This document shows positions 1 through 10,700 of a DNA stretch of 64,000 nucleotides, piece after piece. This stretch comes from Capitella teleta (Eukaryota; Annelida; Polychaeta; Capitellidae). Both the position numbers and the translations under genes were made by a program. Each line of letters begins with the position of its first letter. Position 1 is the stretch's first letter. Under the pieces are notes generated by a model. It had not been told where the DNA came from and did not search any database. It saw only the letters and a list, made by a program, of their open reading frames with translations. The stretch is from contig KB294243.1 of assembly GCA_000328365.1 (NCBI GenBank), forward strand, positions 201,071 through 265,070, given 5' to 3'.

Positions 1-793
1 TATGTATATATATAACAACCTATATAATTATACCCAATAATCTTCTTCATTAAAGTCTTGCTTCATAAATCAAGTTCGAAATGTATGCTATTTGGACCAT
101 AGGCTCAATTTAACGCACATTGCATGCGATTGTGCTATACTTCTGTGCTCGACAATTTCAACAATTTCAATACTTTGCCCATTCAGCATATCACTGGATT
201 GGCCAGCAACCAAGGAGGACCTCGCTTGCGATGAGACTCTTGATGTTGTCTCGATTCGTTTGATCGCTCGACGCTTGTTGATTCTGTCATCGTGTAATGA
301 AGATAGATGGCAACGGGATCACGTGACCACCTGCGACATGATGACATTCCTCCGCGCAAGTTGCATACTTCTATATAGAATGTATGTAGTCATATTAAAG
401 GATAATCTCGTTGAGTATTCTTCGTATTAGCATTTGGCTTTCCTCGGGGGACGTGTGAGAACTTCACTGATCTTGAGCGCATGTATAGGCACCATTATGT
501 AATCGGCCCCTGGATATCTTTGATGTTTGTGCTGGTTGGTATTGATGGCGGCAAATGCTATATGCGGACAAGACGGGTTTGAAATGGCAGGTATGCTGTA
601 TACATGTATACACGTATATATGCATGCACCCATGACTCAACTCGCTCAACTTCTCAAAGTCATCTCTCCTGCATTCTAATCCTCCCTCAACATTACGGAC
701 GGCCAACAAGCAATATTTGGAGTACATCTGTGGTTTAACCCCAAAAATTGCAGCAAAAGTTTTTTTCGGGGGTTTAGGGTAGGTTTTGGGATG

Positions 794-1026
794 CTAAAAA
801 TATCCAGGGGTTTAGTCGCAGGACACGGTGATATGACGAGGCCCATTGTAAAAGATGGGGAACTCGGTGTTTCATCACAGCCTCTGACGTCACGCCTAAT
901 TAGCAATATATCTCCCGCGAAATCGTTAGCGAGGATATTCCTTGAGTGGGCCAGGCATAGGAATCATTTTTGGTGCATCAAATAACGACTCAAAGTCCAT
1001 TTTTAACCAGTTCTCCCTCCCTCTAA
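794..1026 (+). repeat. Fragment of the 712-bp TTAA-flanked element family
   Basis: This stretch matches the distal third of the arm at 22618-23329 in the same orientation: GGGGTTTAGTCGCAGGACAC, the block around TGACGTCACGCCTAATTAGC, and the terminus CAGTTCTCCCTCCCT. The end reads CTAA instead of TTAA, and the proximal two thirds are missing, so it is an old truncated copy. The sequence before about 790 does not match. Confidence 0.85.
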
Positions 1027-1379
1027 GGAGAGTTTACCGTTCAAACATAAACAGCCAGCATATCAGAATGAAGATCTATATCAGACCTAATCAGAAATGA
1101 CATAAAATATACCAATAAATTCTCAACGGGTCGCAAATATGAGCATTCCACGACAAAATACTGACACGGTTCCATTTTCCCCACAGATGTACTCAATTAA
1201 TACATCTATGGATGATGGCCACCTTTAGATCATTTTTCAATTAGCATTTTTCATCAGGACCACGGACAGGATATTAAATCTTTGATCTTCTTCCAGCATT
1301 CCAAACCCAGTTGGCGCGGATTACCAAATGTGACACCGCAGAAAATGAACAAAGCAGCATTATAACGAGAAAATAAGTT
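1027..1379. other. Unannotated AT-rich stretch
   Basis: Nothing recognisable between the repeat fragment and the 3' UTR of the first PCGF gene. Bases 1-793 likewise hold only short unsupported open frames. Confidence 0.5.
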
Positions 1380-1689
1380 GTTTATTTATTTATTATGATT
1401 TTCTCAGAAGAATGCAGAAAAAAAAATATGAAAAAAAAAACAAGTCTTATTATCAGGGGTTAAACGAAATTATTGCATCAGCGTTAATTGAATCAGAAAA
1501 TAATGCAAAAATAATGCACGCTTTATATCTGAGTAATACATAATTATTATCATAAAAACATGGTTGGAATAATAAAAGATGTTTAGTCATGATAAGGTGG
1601 TTGTTTTTCCAAAGATGTTTCTATTCTTTTAGCACAAAATTACGTCATACAAAGTTTGGAAGATCACGTGACACAAAGAAAAGAATAAA

Positions 1690-1720
<31 letters not shown>

Positions 1721-1867
1721 TAAGAGAGAAAAAAACCGAGGAACAATTGTCACATGCAACATATCACATTCACACCCATTCACAAGTTCACAATTTGCAA
1801 ATCAACAGTCTTTAATTTAAATAATACAAGGACTAGATTTCTAAAACAAGGAATTCCACATGATTCA
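1380..1867 (-). other. Probable 3' UTR of PCGF paralogue 1 with AATAAA signals
   Basis: Downstream of the stop codon the minus strand reads through AT-rich sequence with a (TAA)n tract (about 1688-1719) to overlapping AATAAA hexamers at about 1380-1394. That would give a 3' UTR of roughly 480-500 nt. No other strong minus-strand AATAAA was noticed closer to the stop. Confidence 0.45.
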
Positions 1868-4800
1868 TCACGACATTCGTCTCGAAGCCGAACCGAACGA
1901 CGTCGACGGTGCGGTCACTTCCCGCAAGTGTCGATTTCGGACCTCGGGCGTGGTCAGTTCGAGGGGTTCCGCACATGACGTAGAGGTAGGAGGGATGTCC
2001 AGCGTGGGCAGTGCCGTGTACACCAGCGGCACGTGGCGAGGCGATGACCCCTGGCCGTACGACACGGGGCTGTACTGGTATTGGCTGAAGATCGGACTGT
2101 GAGGGTAGTGGAAATTAGGGGAGAAGAGGCCGCCTCGGGGTTGGGTGGAGGTGGCGTGGGGCGGCGGGTGCTGGGGAGGAGGTGGGGGAGGAGGCGGAGG
2201 AGGCGGCACGAGGGCTGGTTCGACGAAAGCGGAAACCGGTTCCTTTTTCGGTTTGCACCGTTTTGGAAGCGGACCGCAGTCAGTTTTGTTGGTTTGCGAG
2301 AATGGTCGTTTTTTGGCAGGGGAGCTCCCGTTGACTTTTGATTTCGCTGGCGAGGGGGTGGGGCAGGGCTTCACTGACGAGGGGTCCCCGTGGGCAAACG
2401 TTCCCCGAACAGGGGGGTCAGTCCGAGGGGTGATTTTAGGGATCTTGAGCAGAGTGGGCAGTTTGACCTCCTCGCACGGAGGCAGAGGAGGCGGAGTCGG
2501 AGGCAAAACGGGATCGGCTGCCTCGCCAATTGCACACTTTTCACCCGTTTCAACCTTATCCGGTTTCGCGAGAATGGAATCCACAGAGTGGATGAGCATG
2601 GACCTCTCGCTGGCAACGCCATCCTCCGCGTCCTTGACTTTCTCCGCGGTCACCTTATCCCCTTCGCCAGCGTCCTTGCCGCTGGATCTGCGTATCCGTA
2701 TGCGAATCCCGTTCTGTGAACTATCCACACACTCCACCACGGACAACTTCTGCGGCGTGTTTTCAGCACTGGAGAAGTCGCTGTACTCTGAATCCACAGA
2801 CATATCGTGGTCAGTATCGAACGACGGCGATCGGTGCAGGCTGGACACAGGCAGCAGGTCATTCACCCCCTCAGAGCTAGGGGCCACTACGGAGTGGTCG
2901 TGATTGGAGAGCATCTCTTTGCGAATCTTCTTCATACTTTTCTTAGACTTCTTCAAAACCTTCGACGACGCTTTTAGTGTGATTTTGATCGACTGTCGAT
3001 CTCGACTTCGCTTCTTCTTCTTTTTCTTGATTTTGAAAAAGTTCGTTTCCGTATGCGCAGGTGATGACGTCACATGTGGCATAGAAGGCTCAGGAACAGG
3101 GGAGGGGGTAGGCGAGGGGGAGGGGACTGTGAGCGGAGCCTGAGGCGCCACTGGGGTCGGTTGCGTAATAGTCATCTCACACGGACCGTACACCAAGAAA
3201 TACAGCTTCAACGGCGACCGCTAGAAACAATTGATAAATTAACACTTCGTTCAATGCATGAATGCAAACTGACCCTTAGCCAGCCGTAGAGAGAGGCGAC
3301 ATCGAGCAATGTCATGTCATCCACGAGCCGCTCGTCAGAATGGTAAAAATCGACCTATGAGAAGCATTCGATACAGTGAAGCACTCAGAACTGATGATGA
3401 GACTTACGTTCAATTTTGGACTCAAATCAAACTTCGTTCTGATGAATTTATCGAGAACGCCAATCGGCATGCTCGACGGACATAGCAAGTAACGACGGGC
3501 GGATCCCTAATTAATATATTGATAAATAAATATATCGATTCAAGTATATGCAAAACTAACCATCTTTTCCGATCCAGAATTGACAAAGGTACTGGAGTTC
3601 TTATACGGCGGCATTCTGTGTAAACGATAATAAAAACAAGAGTAAGATTCGATAGGTGAATTAATTAGGTTTCTGTACCTGTTGGCAATTTGTAAAGATA
3701 AACTAATTCGTTCTTCTTCAACGCGAGCTGCGCAGTCATAATGACCTTTGACCCGACCTCTCTCTTCATCAGCATTCAAGCTGTTGCTCTCCTCTGTGAA
3801 AGGGAAGGAATTAATTACCGTAATTAGTCATTGGAGTTTAATTAGACATACCTGGAGAGGGGTGTGCTTCGTAGAATTCTCGACGGCGTTTCATTTCATC
3901 TGCAACAGACATCAAATCACCATGGCGACGGGGATAAACAAAAGATGTATTATCTACCTTCGAATAAACCGGGGACTAATTTGTAGACGAGATCTTGCAA
4001 TGTTTTGTCGGGCCTGAGGGGAGCAAAAGAAAAGTTACATAAAAAGCTGTACATTTAATTGGTAGTAGAAGATCTAACCCACCGTAAATTGAGCTGAGGT
4101 CTGGTTTTATGTATCAAAGTATCGCAAATCGGGCAAGTTCGGCATCCTTCGGTATATTTCATAATGCAACTTCGGCAAACTGAAGAGAGAACAAGACATA
4201 TACAGCGGGCGTTAAACGGAACAGCGCAGAGGGTGGAGAAAGCAACAGCGCGAGGTGTCGTTCGCAGCGCCGCCGCCAGATGGGGCGTCGTCGGCTAACC
4301 CTTTGCGTCTCGAGGCGTTCGTTTAGCAAATGGGGGTAGAAATAATCACAGTGCTATTAATCATGATAAAAGTCGAAGCGGCGGCGACTGAGCAAAGCCA
4401 TGCACACCTCACGTTGTACACTCAAAACTACGGAAAAGCTCTGCAGTCGCAAAGTTCTTCCAAGAACACGAGGTCGATATTGAGTCAATGTTGACACACT
4501 TTTCCACACCGCTGATCGCGAATAAGCGCGGGAAACGGCGAAGAAAAGCGCGGGAAAAAGAGAATGGGATCTTTTTTCTTGTTCCCCACGCACATCCAGG
4601 CGGACTCAGCTGCATGTCTGCTGCTGCAGCGGCGGGAATAGCAATCAGCGCCCTTTATTGCAAGCGTGTTTGCTCAAATGCGCGGCCTGAATTGAGAGCT
4701 GATGGCATTAATTAAGACGATCGGGGCGCTCACGACAAATCGATCGAACGGGAGAGAAGCGAGATGAGGAGGAGGATTACATAATGACAGGATGAGAATT

Positions 4801-4950
4801 GAGATATAGGGGAGAGAGTAAGATGAAAGGCTACTCACAGGCATGGAGGCACTCTACGCTGATTGTGGCGTCGATGAGGTAACCTCCGCACAACACGCAC
4901 ATGAGGTGCTCGTTGAGCTTCGTCATATTCAACTGCGTCACCCGGTGCAT
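1868..4950 (-). CDS. Polycomb group RING finger protein, BMI1/Psc type (PCGF paralogue 1), 9 coding exons, 671 aa
   Basis: Coding exons on the minus strand: 4950-4839, 4179-4083, 4013-3958, 3899-3852, 3793-3679, 3615-3561, 3506-3408, 3354-3274, 3220-1868. All junctions are GT-AG and phases add up to an open 672-codon frame with stop. Residues 18-56 form a full C3HC4 RING (C18, C21, C34, H36, C39, C42, C53, C56), starting [16 protein letters not shown] as in BMI1/MEL18. It is followed by [17 protein letters not shown] and [10 protein letters not shown]. Residues about 163-233 are a RAWUL domain ([18 protein letters not shown], then [19 protein letters not shown] and [10 protein letters not shown]). 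The 438-residue tail is probably disordered: a Lys/Arg block just after the RAWUL domain, acidic/Ser patches, KKRPF and PKRCKPKK as likely NLSs, and a run of 12 prolines. Family members pair with RING1 in PRC1 in the nucleus and support H2A ubiquitylation and chromatin compaction. BMI1 is about half this length; Drosophila Psc/Su(z)2 also carry long tails. The ATG lies 1 nt after an acceptor, so the 5' UTR is split. BMI1/Psc class is confident; one-to-one orthology is not. Confidence 0.93.
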
Positions 4951-6339
4951 CCTGCAACATAAGACAAAACGAATGAGCATCGAGCACTACCTTATATGGT
5001 GGGCGGCTGAAGCCACGCCCACACCAGAGTTTGATTGGCATAACAATAGCGCAGCTGATGAACCCACGCAAGCCTAGGATTATACGGGCAGAACGCGGTT
5101 ATACGGAGGGGTATGGGAGGGTCAGCCGATGACTGCACCTTAACTTATCAAGACAGGTGCCGCTCCATACGGCTAGCGTTGACAAGCATGAGTCCGGAGT
5201 TAATGGAATTTCTTATCTGCGACGATAAGGAGGCAGCGGGATGACCCGGTTTATAAATAGAATCCGAGAGTCCTGTTGAAGCACACCCACGCCCCCAAGA
5301 GAGAAGGCCATTAGGCGTACATATCTGCGCAAGAGGTGCAAATAGGTCGGGAGGGGGGAAGGAGGGGGTGTGATCGTAATGGAAATGAGGACTCGGTAAC
5401 AGAGGCGAAATCAAAGCTTTTTTCACAACACTTCCCGATGCATGCAGACAAAATATAAAACAGCTCACGTTTCGACCCAGCACGCGTCGAGCTATGCGGT
5501 TACCAAGGCAACGCGCAGGTGACCACACTATTGGAATTACAAAGGCGAAGGAGGAGGGAGTCGGACCATCTGTCCGTTCTGTGCTTTTCATCTGGAGCCC
5601 CGCGCTTCTTTTACGAGAGGGTATCGAAGTCGGCAGCAAAGCAAAAAGAGGCTAGATTCTATTTTCTATCAACTTTAAAACTGACACCCGATTTACGTTG
5701 ATGATAGCTCCCGCTTAACAATAAGGCAGACATGTCAGAATTGGCTGGCTTCATCATAGATGAGGGAAGGGGGTTGGGCGAAAGCCCCCTCGGGCCAGAA
5801 GGGTTCAAATGTCTCGCATGCAGCGACTGTTTGCGGTGAAAATTAGACGGTCGGAAAAGTTGACATTAGCAAATGGAGGAGAAACGCTCATTTAAAACAA
5901 CAGCAAGGAAGCCTATAATATGCGAAACGCTCATTAACTACGCGAGGCCTTATGACCGAGATTCCGAACACGCTTGATGACACACATAAATGACACGAAA
6001 TAGAACGAAAGCGAGAGAATAGCTGAGGTTTCTGATGCATTGCGGTATACACAGGGCGGAAAGGAATATTATAATGAAGGGGGCCATTCATAATTGAGAT
6101 TGTGGGCGTGTGAATACCGCACCTCCCACCAGTCATGAGATCAAGGTACCAAGAGGTCATCACTGGTCAGTATAGTGTCCATTATAACCAGCGGTCAGTG
6201 TTTCAAACTGTGCGAGGTGCAAGGTCACGCCTTGAGGCCAACAACTGAAAAATTCCAATTTTGACCAAGTGCGAATTTTGCAAGATTCTCCTCGAGAGGG
6301 CGGGCCTGAGGGTGATCAAAGAGAATGGGCCGAGGGCCG

Positions 6340-6418
6340 NNNNNNNNNNNNNNNNNNNNNNNNNNNNNNNNNNNNNNNNNNNNNNNNNNNNNNNNNNNNN
6401 NNNNNNNNNNNNNNNNNN
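6340..6418. other. Assembly gap (79 N)
   Basis: Seventy-nine unresolved bases directly precede a long (CT)n microsatellite, which is the likely cause of the gap. Open frames across it are artefacts. Confidence 0.99.

Positions 6419-6423
<5 letters not shown>

Positions 6424-6505
<82 letters not shown>
6424..6505. repeat. (CT)n microsatellite
   Basis: An uninterrupted CT dinucleotide tract of about 40 units, adjoining the gap; its true length is unknown because the gap touches it. Confidence 0.97.
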
Positions 6506-6509
<4 letters not shown>

Positions 6510-7552
6510 GATACGGGTTTAAATCGCAAATTAAGTAGACTTTACGAGCCTACGATAAATCAGCGCTGCAGATAGAGGGAAAAGTGGCTGGATCTTGATT
6601 TTACAAGGCGAGACGACCGAACGGGGTCTTTAATGTGATCTGATCTTTTGGCAAGGATCCAACAATATGTTTTCAGATCTCGAAAGATCGAAGGGCCCAT
6701 TTCCTACGAAACGCACCACTGGCTAAGAAAACAACTCGCTTATTGCGTAATCGCTTTCCACGAATGCTTGTATATAGGCTGTTAGTGTTTACTTCTAGTA
6801 CACTAACCGCCTGGCGCAGAAAACGAGACTTATGACATTACGTAATTGTATAGAGAATGATAAAATAATATAAATGGTATGACGTCAGTTTGAAAATCGT
6901 GAAATCCTCATATTTTGAAATAGCACCGACTCAAGCAGCATACACAGAAACGGTGTTGCGTCACCACATCTCATGAATATGCATCACGAACGGTTTCAAT
7001 TGTTATTATCCTATGCATAAATAATGGCAGTGTTAACTTCTAGCCAACATTCGACTTGTCAACTTGATAAAGAATCGAGACAACACGGTAACACCTGGGT
7101 TAATTCTGATATCAAAGCGTAGCTGCACTTCAACTGAACAGCTCGGCTTGCTCCCATAGCACATCGGGTCGATATTGCATCTACATGCATAGCAATGCAT
7201 TTAAACACAGGCGAAACATCAACGAAGTTCTCCGGGAAATACACGGCGAAATACCACTAATAGCTTATTGGTATTCACGTACCTCGATGATGTATCCTTT
7301 AACTCAACACTGACGATGTTATTTGTTAGCCACGTTACCACAAAACCACAGAAATTGTCGATTTTTCTCCGTCTGTATCTGAATCAGCCAAAACACGGCT
7401 CCGCCATCTTGAATGCATACGATAATGAGGCGACCAATATTCAAGGACGGGGAGGGGAGAAACCGTTAAAAATATACCGCTCAAAGCCCTCTTGCACTCT
7501 CAGAAACGTACTGGATACATTAATCAGATGTGTAGTATTCAATACAACTTAC

Positions 7553-7640
7553 TTGTGATGTGGTATTAACTCCGGTATGTGCACAATCGTTCGCTAAACT
7601 TCGACAACTGCATTGACGCAGTAAATGCTTGACGAGCAAT
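7553..7640 (-). other. Candidate noncoding first exon of PCGF paralogue 1
   Basis: The coding start of the first PCGF gene sits 1 nt after a splice acceptor (TGCAG at 4956-4952), so an upstream noncoding exon must exist. A near-consensus donor on the minus strand, ACAA followed by GTAAGT (7552-7547), lies just downstream of a CCAAT/E-box pair and could end that exon, giving an intron of about 2.6 kb. The 5' edge given here is arbitrary. The link is inferred from position and splice strength only; RNA evidence would be needed to choose among other donors in 5-13 kb. Confidence 0.35.
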
Positions 7641-7654
7641 CCGACAGTTTGAAG

Positions 7655-7702
7655 CACGTGACCAGCGAGACGAGCGCTGATTGGTCGGCGCACAGATGGC
7701 CC
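7655..7702 (-). promoter_or_regulatory. Candidate promoter of PCGF paralogue 1: CCAAT box plus E-box
   Basis: On the minus strand a canonical NF-Y type site (GACCAATCAG, about 7677-7686) is followed about 20 nt later by CACGTGCTTC (a USF-type E-box, about 7653-7662). The strand is locally richer in CpG than its neighbourhood. It lies directly upstream of a strong minus-strand donor at 7552. No TATA box was seen. Short motifs recur by chance, so this is a positional guess. Confidence 0.3.
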
Positions 7703-10700
7703 TGAGGCTGGCGGTTGAAGCCTGTGTAGTGGAGATGAGGGGAAAAGGACTCCCCGACCCCCTCAGCTATCTTAATTTGTTCCACAAGAGTGGACCAGGG
7801 GATCAAAACATTTGGTCACCGGCCAAGCTGGTGGTTGGCGCCAAAATACCCACGATGAATAAATTAAATTCCCACGTGGGCGTGGATTTACCCTCGCTTT
7901 TAATCACGCTAATTATAACTGATTAACAGTCAGAGATGAGGTGATATCAGCAACTGTTGACACGAGCTCCTTACACTAGTATAACTTACAATATCAGCAC
8001 AAGATATATTATGCTAACCCGTTTTAATCACACGAAGTACTATACAAAAGTGGACATAACTGAAGCTGTACAAACAGTGTACATTTGAGTACAATAATGT
8101 ACTCAGATAAATGTATTATATTCAATGCACTGAACACACCATAGCAAAAACAGCAGTACCTCGATCACAGGGCAAGCTGTTTCTCTGCCAAAAGACTAGT
8201 ATTCAAATCTCATTTGGGAACGGAAGCCTGCGCAGGTATATCATTAAAAAGCTGTTTAATAAGGAGGATTAAAGTGAAGTGCACCCTCAAATGGGTCAGT
8301 GACCCTTAGGGTAAATTTCTCCTCAACTCAAATTCATAGAAAGAGCATTCGTTTGTCCGTAAAATATTGAAGAATATAAACGCTCACAAAATATTTTCTA
8401 TCAATTCCACGCATGAAGCCAATCTCACGTCGCTTGATTGTCGTATATACTGAGCTAATAACCAGTTAATTTACCCACTGAAGTTGGGAATATATATTTC
8501 AGTATATTGTGAATTAGTTAAAAATATAATATTCTCTCTGGCTCTCACAAATTTCCCGACATTTAGCAGCTAGTTTAAATAAAGCTCCACTGAATGCGAA
8601 TTGAGGTTTTTCTTCTGCATACCGCGAGCAGTATATTTTAATATATTTTTTTAACGCCTTAATTGAACACACACCTGGTAGTAAACCCCGGGATACTTAA
8701 GAAGGAGGTTTTAATTAAATAGGTGCTGATGTGCAGAATAATCACGAACAGATTGCGGGATCCGAGAGACTGCTTCGAAATCGCGGTTCAGTATTTTAAC
8801 GCCGGAGTTCCCGGGACATGGCTTTGAATTTGCTCCAATATCTTCAACGTTATATTACATATAATCTTGTAAATTCACAGATACTCACTGTGATAATCTC
8901 TCAAGATTCTCTGAAATTTTCGAAGTCATCAGTTCAGTAGTTGAGATGATATGGACTTAAGTTGGACTCACTATTTTATTTGACCTGCGAGAACCGCGTG
9001 CGTCATGGGTTATAGATGAAACTCAAATATAGAATGTTTAAATATTGATCATGAATATTGATTTCCTGACTCACTGTTTGTGTTAAATAGATAGATATGA
9101 TTAGTGAAATCAATACTGTAATGTACATTATATCACGGTAGTAATACATGGCCTGCTGTTTAACCTTCAAAGTGTTTTTCATTCGCATACCAAGTCCATC
9201 ATCACATGTGAACCGCGGTAATATAATATAGCCAGCAGCATTTAAATATCTGATATACGTATGCTATATCAATTATTCAATGCAAAACCAGCTGCGTTAT
9301 AATTGTACATGTAGACATACGAGTGAAGACATGGCTAGAGAGTGGAGTTTTTTTAACCTATATACTGCATGTGCGAGATATATACAGTAACGAATTCACG
9401 AGTGTGGATATCTCACTTTTCCTGCATGCGGTGGTAAATATATGAGGGAAATGCGCCGAAATAAACGAAATTGTTACACTCTCAAATTAGACCTCTATAT
9501 AAGTGTAGTTTATTACCCGACATACAGCGTTATTTGCGGCCTGTCTTTTTGTGACATAATTACCTCCACTCACACAGCGCGGCAAACTTCAAACGAGTCA
9601 GTCTAATACAGAGTTTTCTCGTGAAAAAGAAATAAAGTTGTGTTTTGTTTTGCAAGTGGGGGAAACAAAACTTGTCTTGTTTTAACTTCTTTTTTCTAAA
9701 GTGAATCTTGAGTCTCGGTTTTGATATAATTGGGGGGGGGGGGGGTTGATTTATGATAAACAGATAAGGTTTTCCTTTAAAGTGTGTTACTTTGATGTTC
9801 CGTTGTCTCTGGGTGGTCGAGATGCGGGGTTCCCACGCTGAATAGTAATTATGTAATCAAAAGCTGTGACCAAATACTGCTGACGTAATAATTATTTATA
9901 GTCTTATAGTTGGAAGCATTGAATGTTGCATATACTCTAATTGATTATTAATCAATAATTGATCAGCAATCGATAATCAATAATCACCATTGCGTTGATA
10001 CGACGGTTGCGATGAGTTACAGAGTCATTAGCCAAATATTATGTCCATTAAAGTTGTACTAAACTATAATTATATCATAAATTAGAGTACCCTGGGAATA
10101 TTGCGGCTCATTATATAGTTGGGAATCACAAACGCACTGCACAGGTGAATCTCACCCGATGGGATGAACGCAAATAGGTTGAAACAATATGCGTAGCGTG
10201 TATCAATTATGTTGGTATGGGTACAACAGATGAGTAAACTCTAGAATATCACAAATTCGCAATGCATGTGATGATACACCGAACAGTCATTCATTCGATG
10301 CATAATAAAATGATTAAAATCCACTCAGCTTGTCGACACGTGCATAGCAACTAGCGAGTATAAGCGAGTTATTTATCACTGGTCGCCATCTACAGCTGAA
10401 ATTGCCGCCCTCCTTGTACGAATCTCTCACCCTTTCGTTGCGCACAATTAAGCACGGTCCCCCCCCCTCCCCACCACCCCTCTTCCTTTTCATGCATGAG
10501 AGTCGCTGGCACACAAACAACCTTATCTCGCGACTTCCAAATCTGCATATCCTTATCTGCCTAATGCACGTGTACGAGGATGTCTCGGTGTGCGGGGACA
10601 GATCCTATCTGGCGTGCGCTCTGACCCTCCTCTCCCTATCTCTGTGACGTGCATCCGCTATCTGCATGCTGCATTCAGATTGAAACCTGATGATATCGAG

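Larger units (their letters stand above)
4952..7546. other. Likely first intron of PCGF paralogue 1; no other gene seen
   Basis: Apart from the assembly gap and (CT)n tract, I see no coding exon, RNA gene or recognisable transposon here. Open frames in this stretch lack family resemblance. About 5460-5610 is somewhat richer in CpG and could hold an alternative promoter. Confidence 0.35.

Noticed and set aside
2145-2903. 252-codon plus-strand frame opposite the PCGF tail
   Set aside because: Mirror of the real minus-strand exon. Its Gly-rich part is the antisense of the proline run, and there is no family resemblance.
6203-6575. Open frames spanning the N gap and CT tract
   Set aside because: They depend on unknown bases and a dinucleotide repeat.
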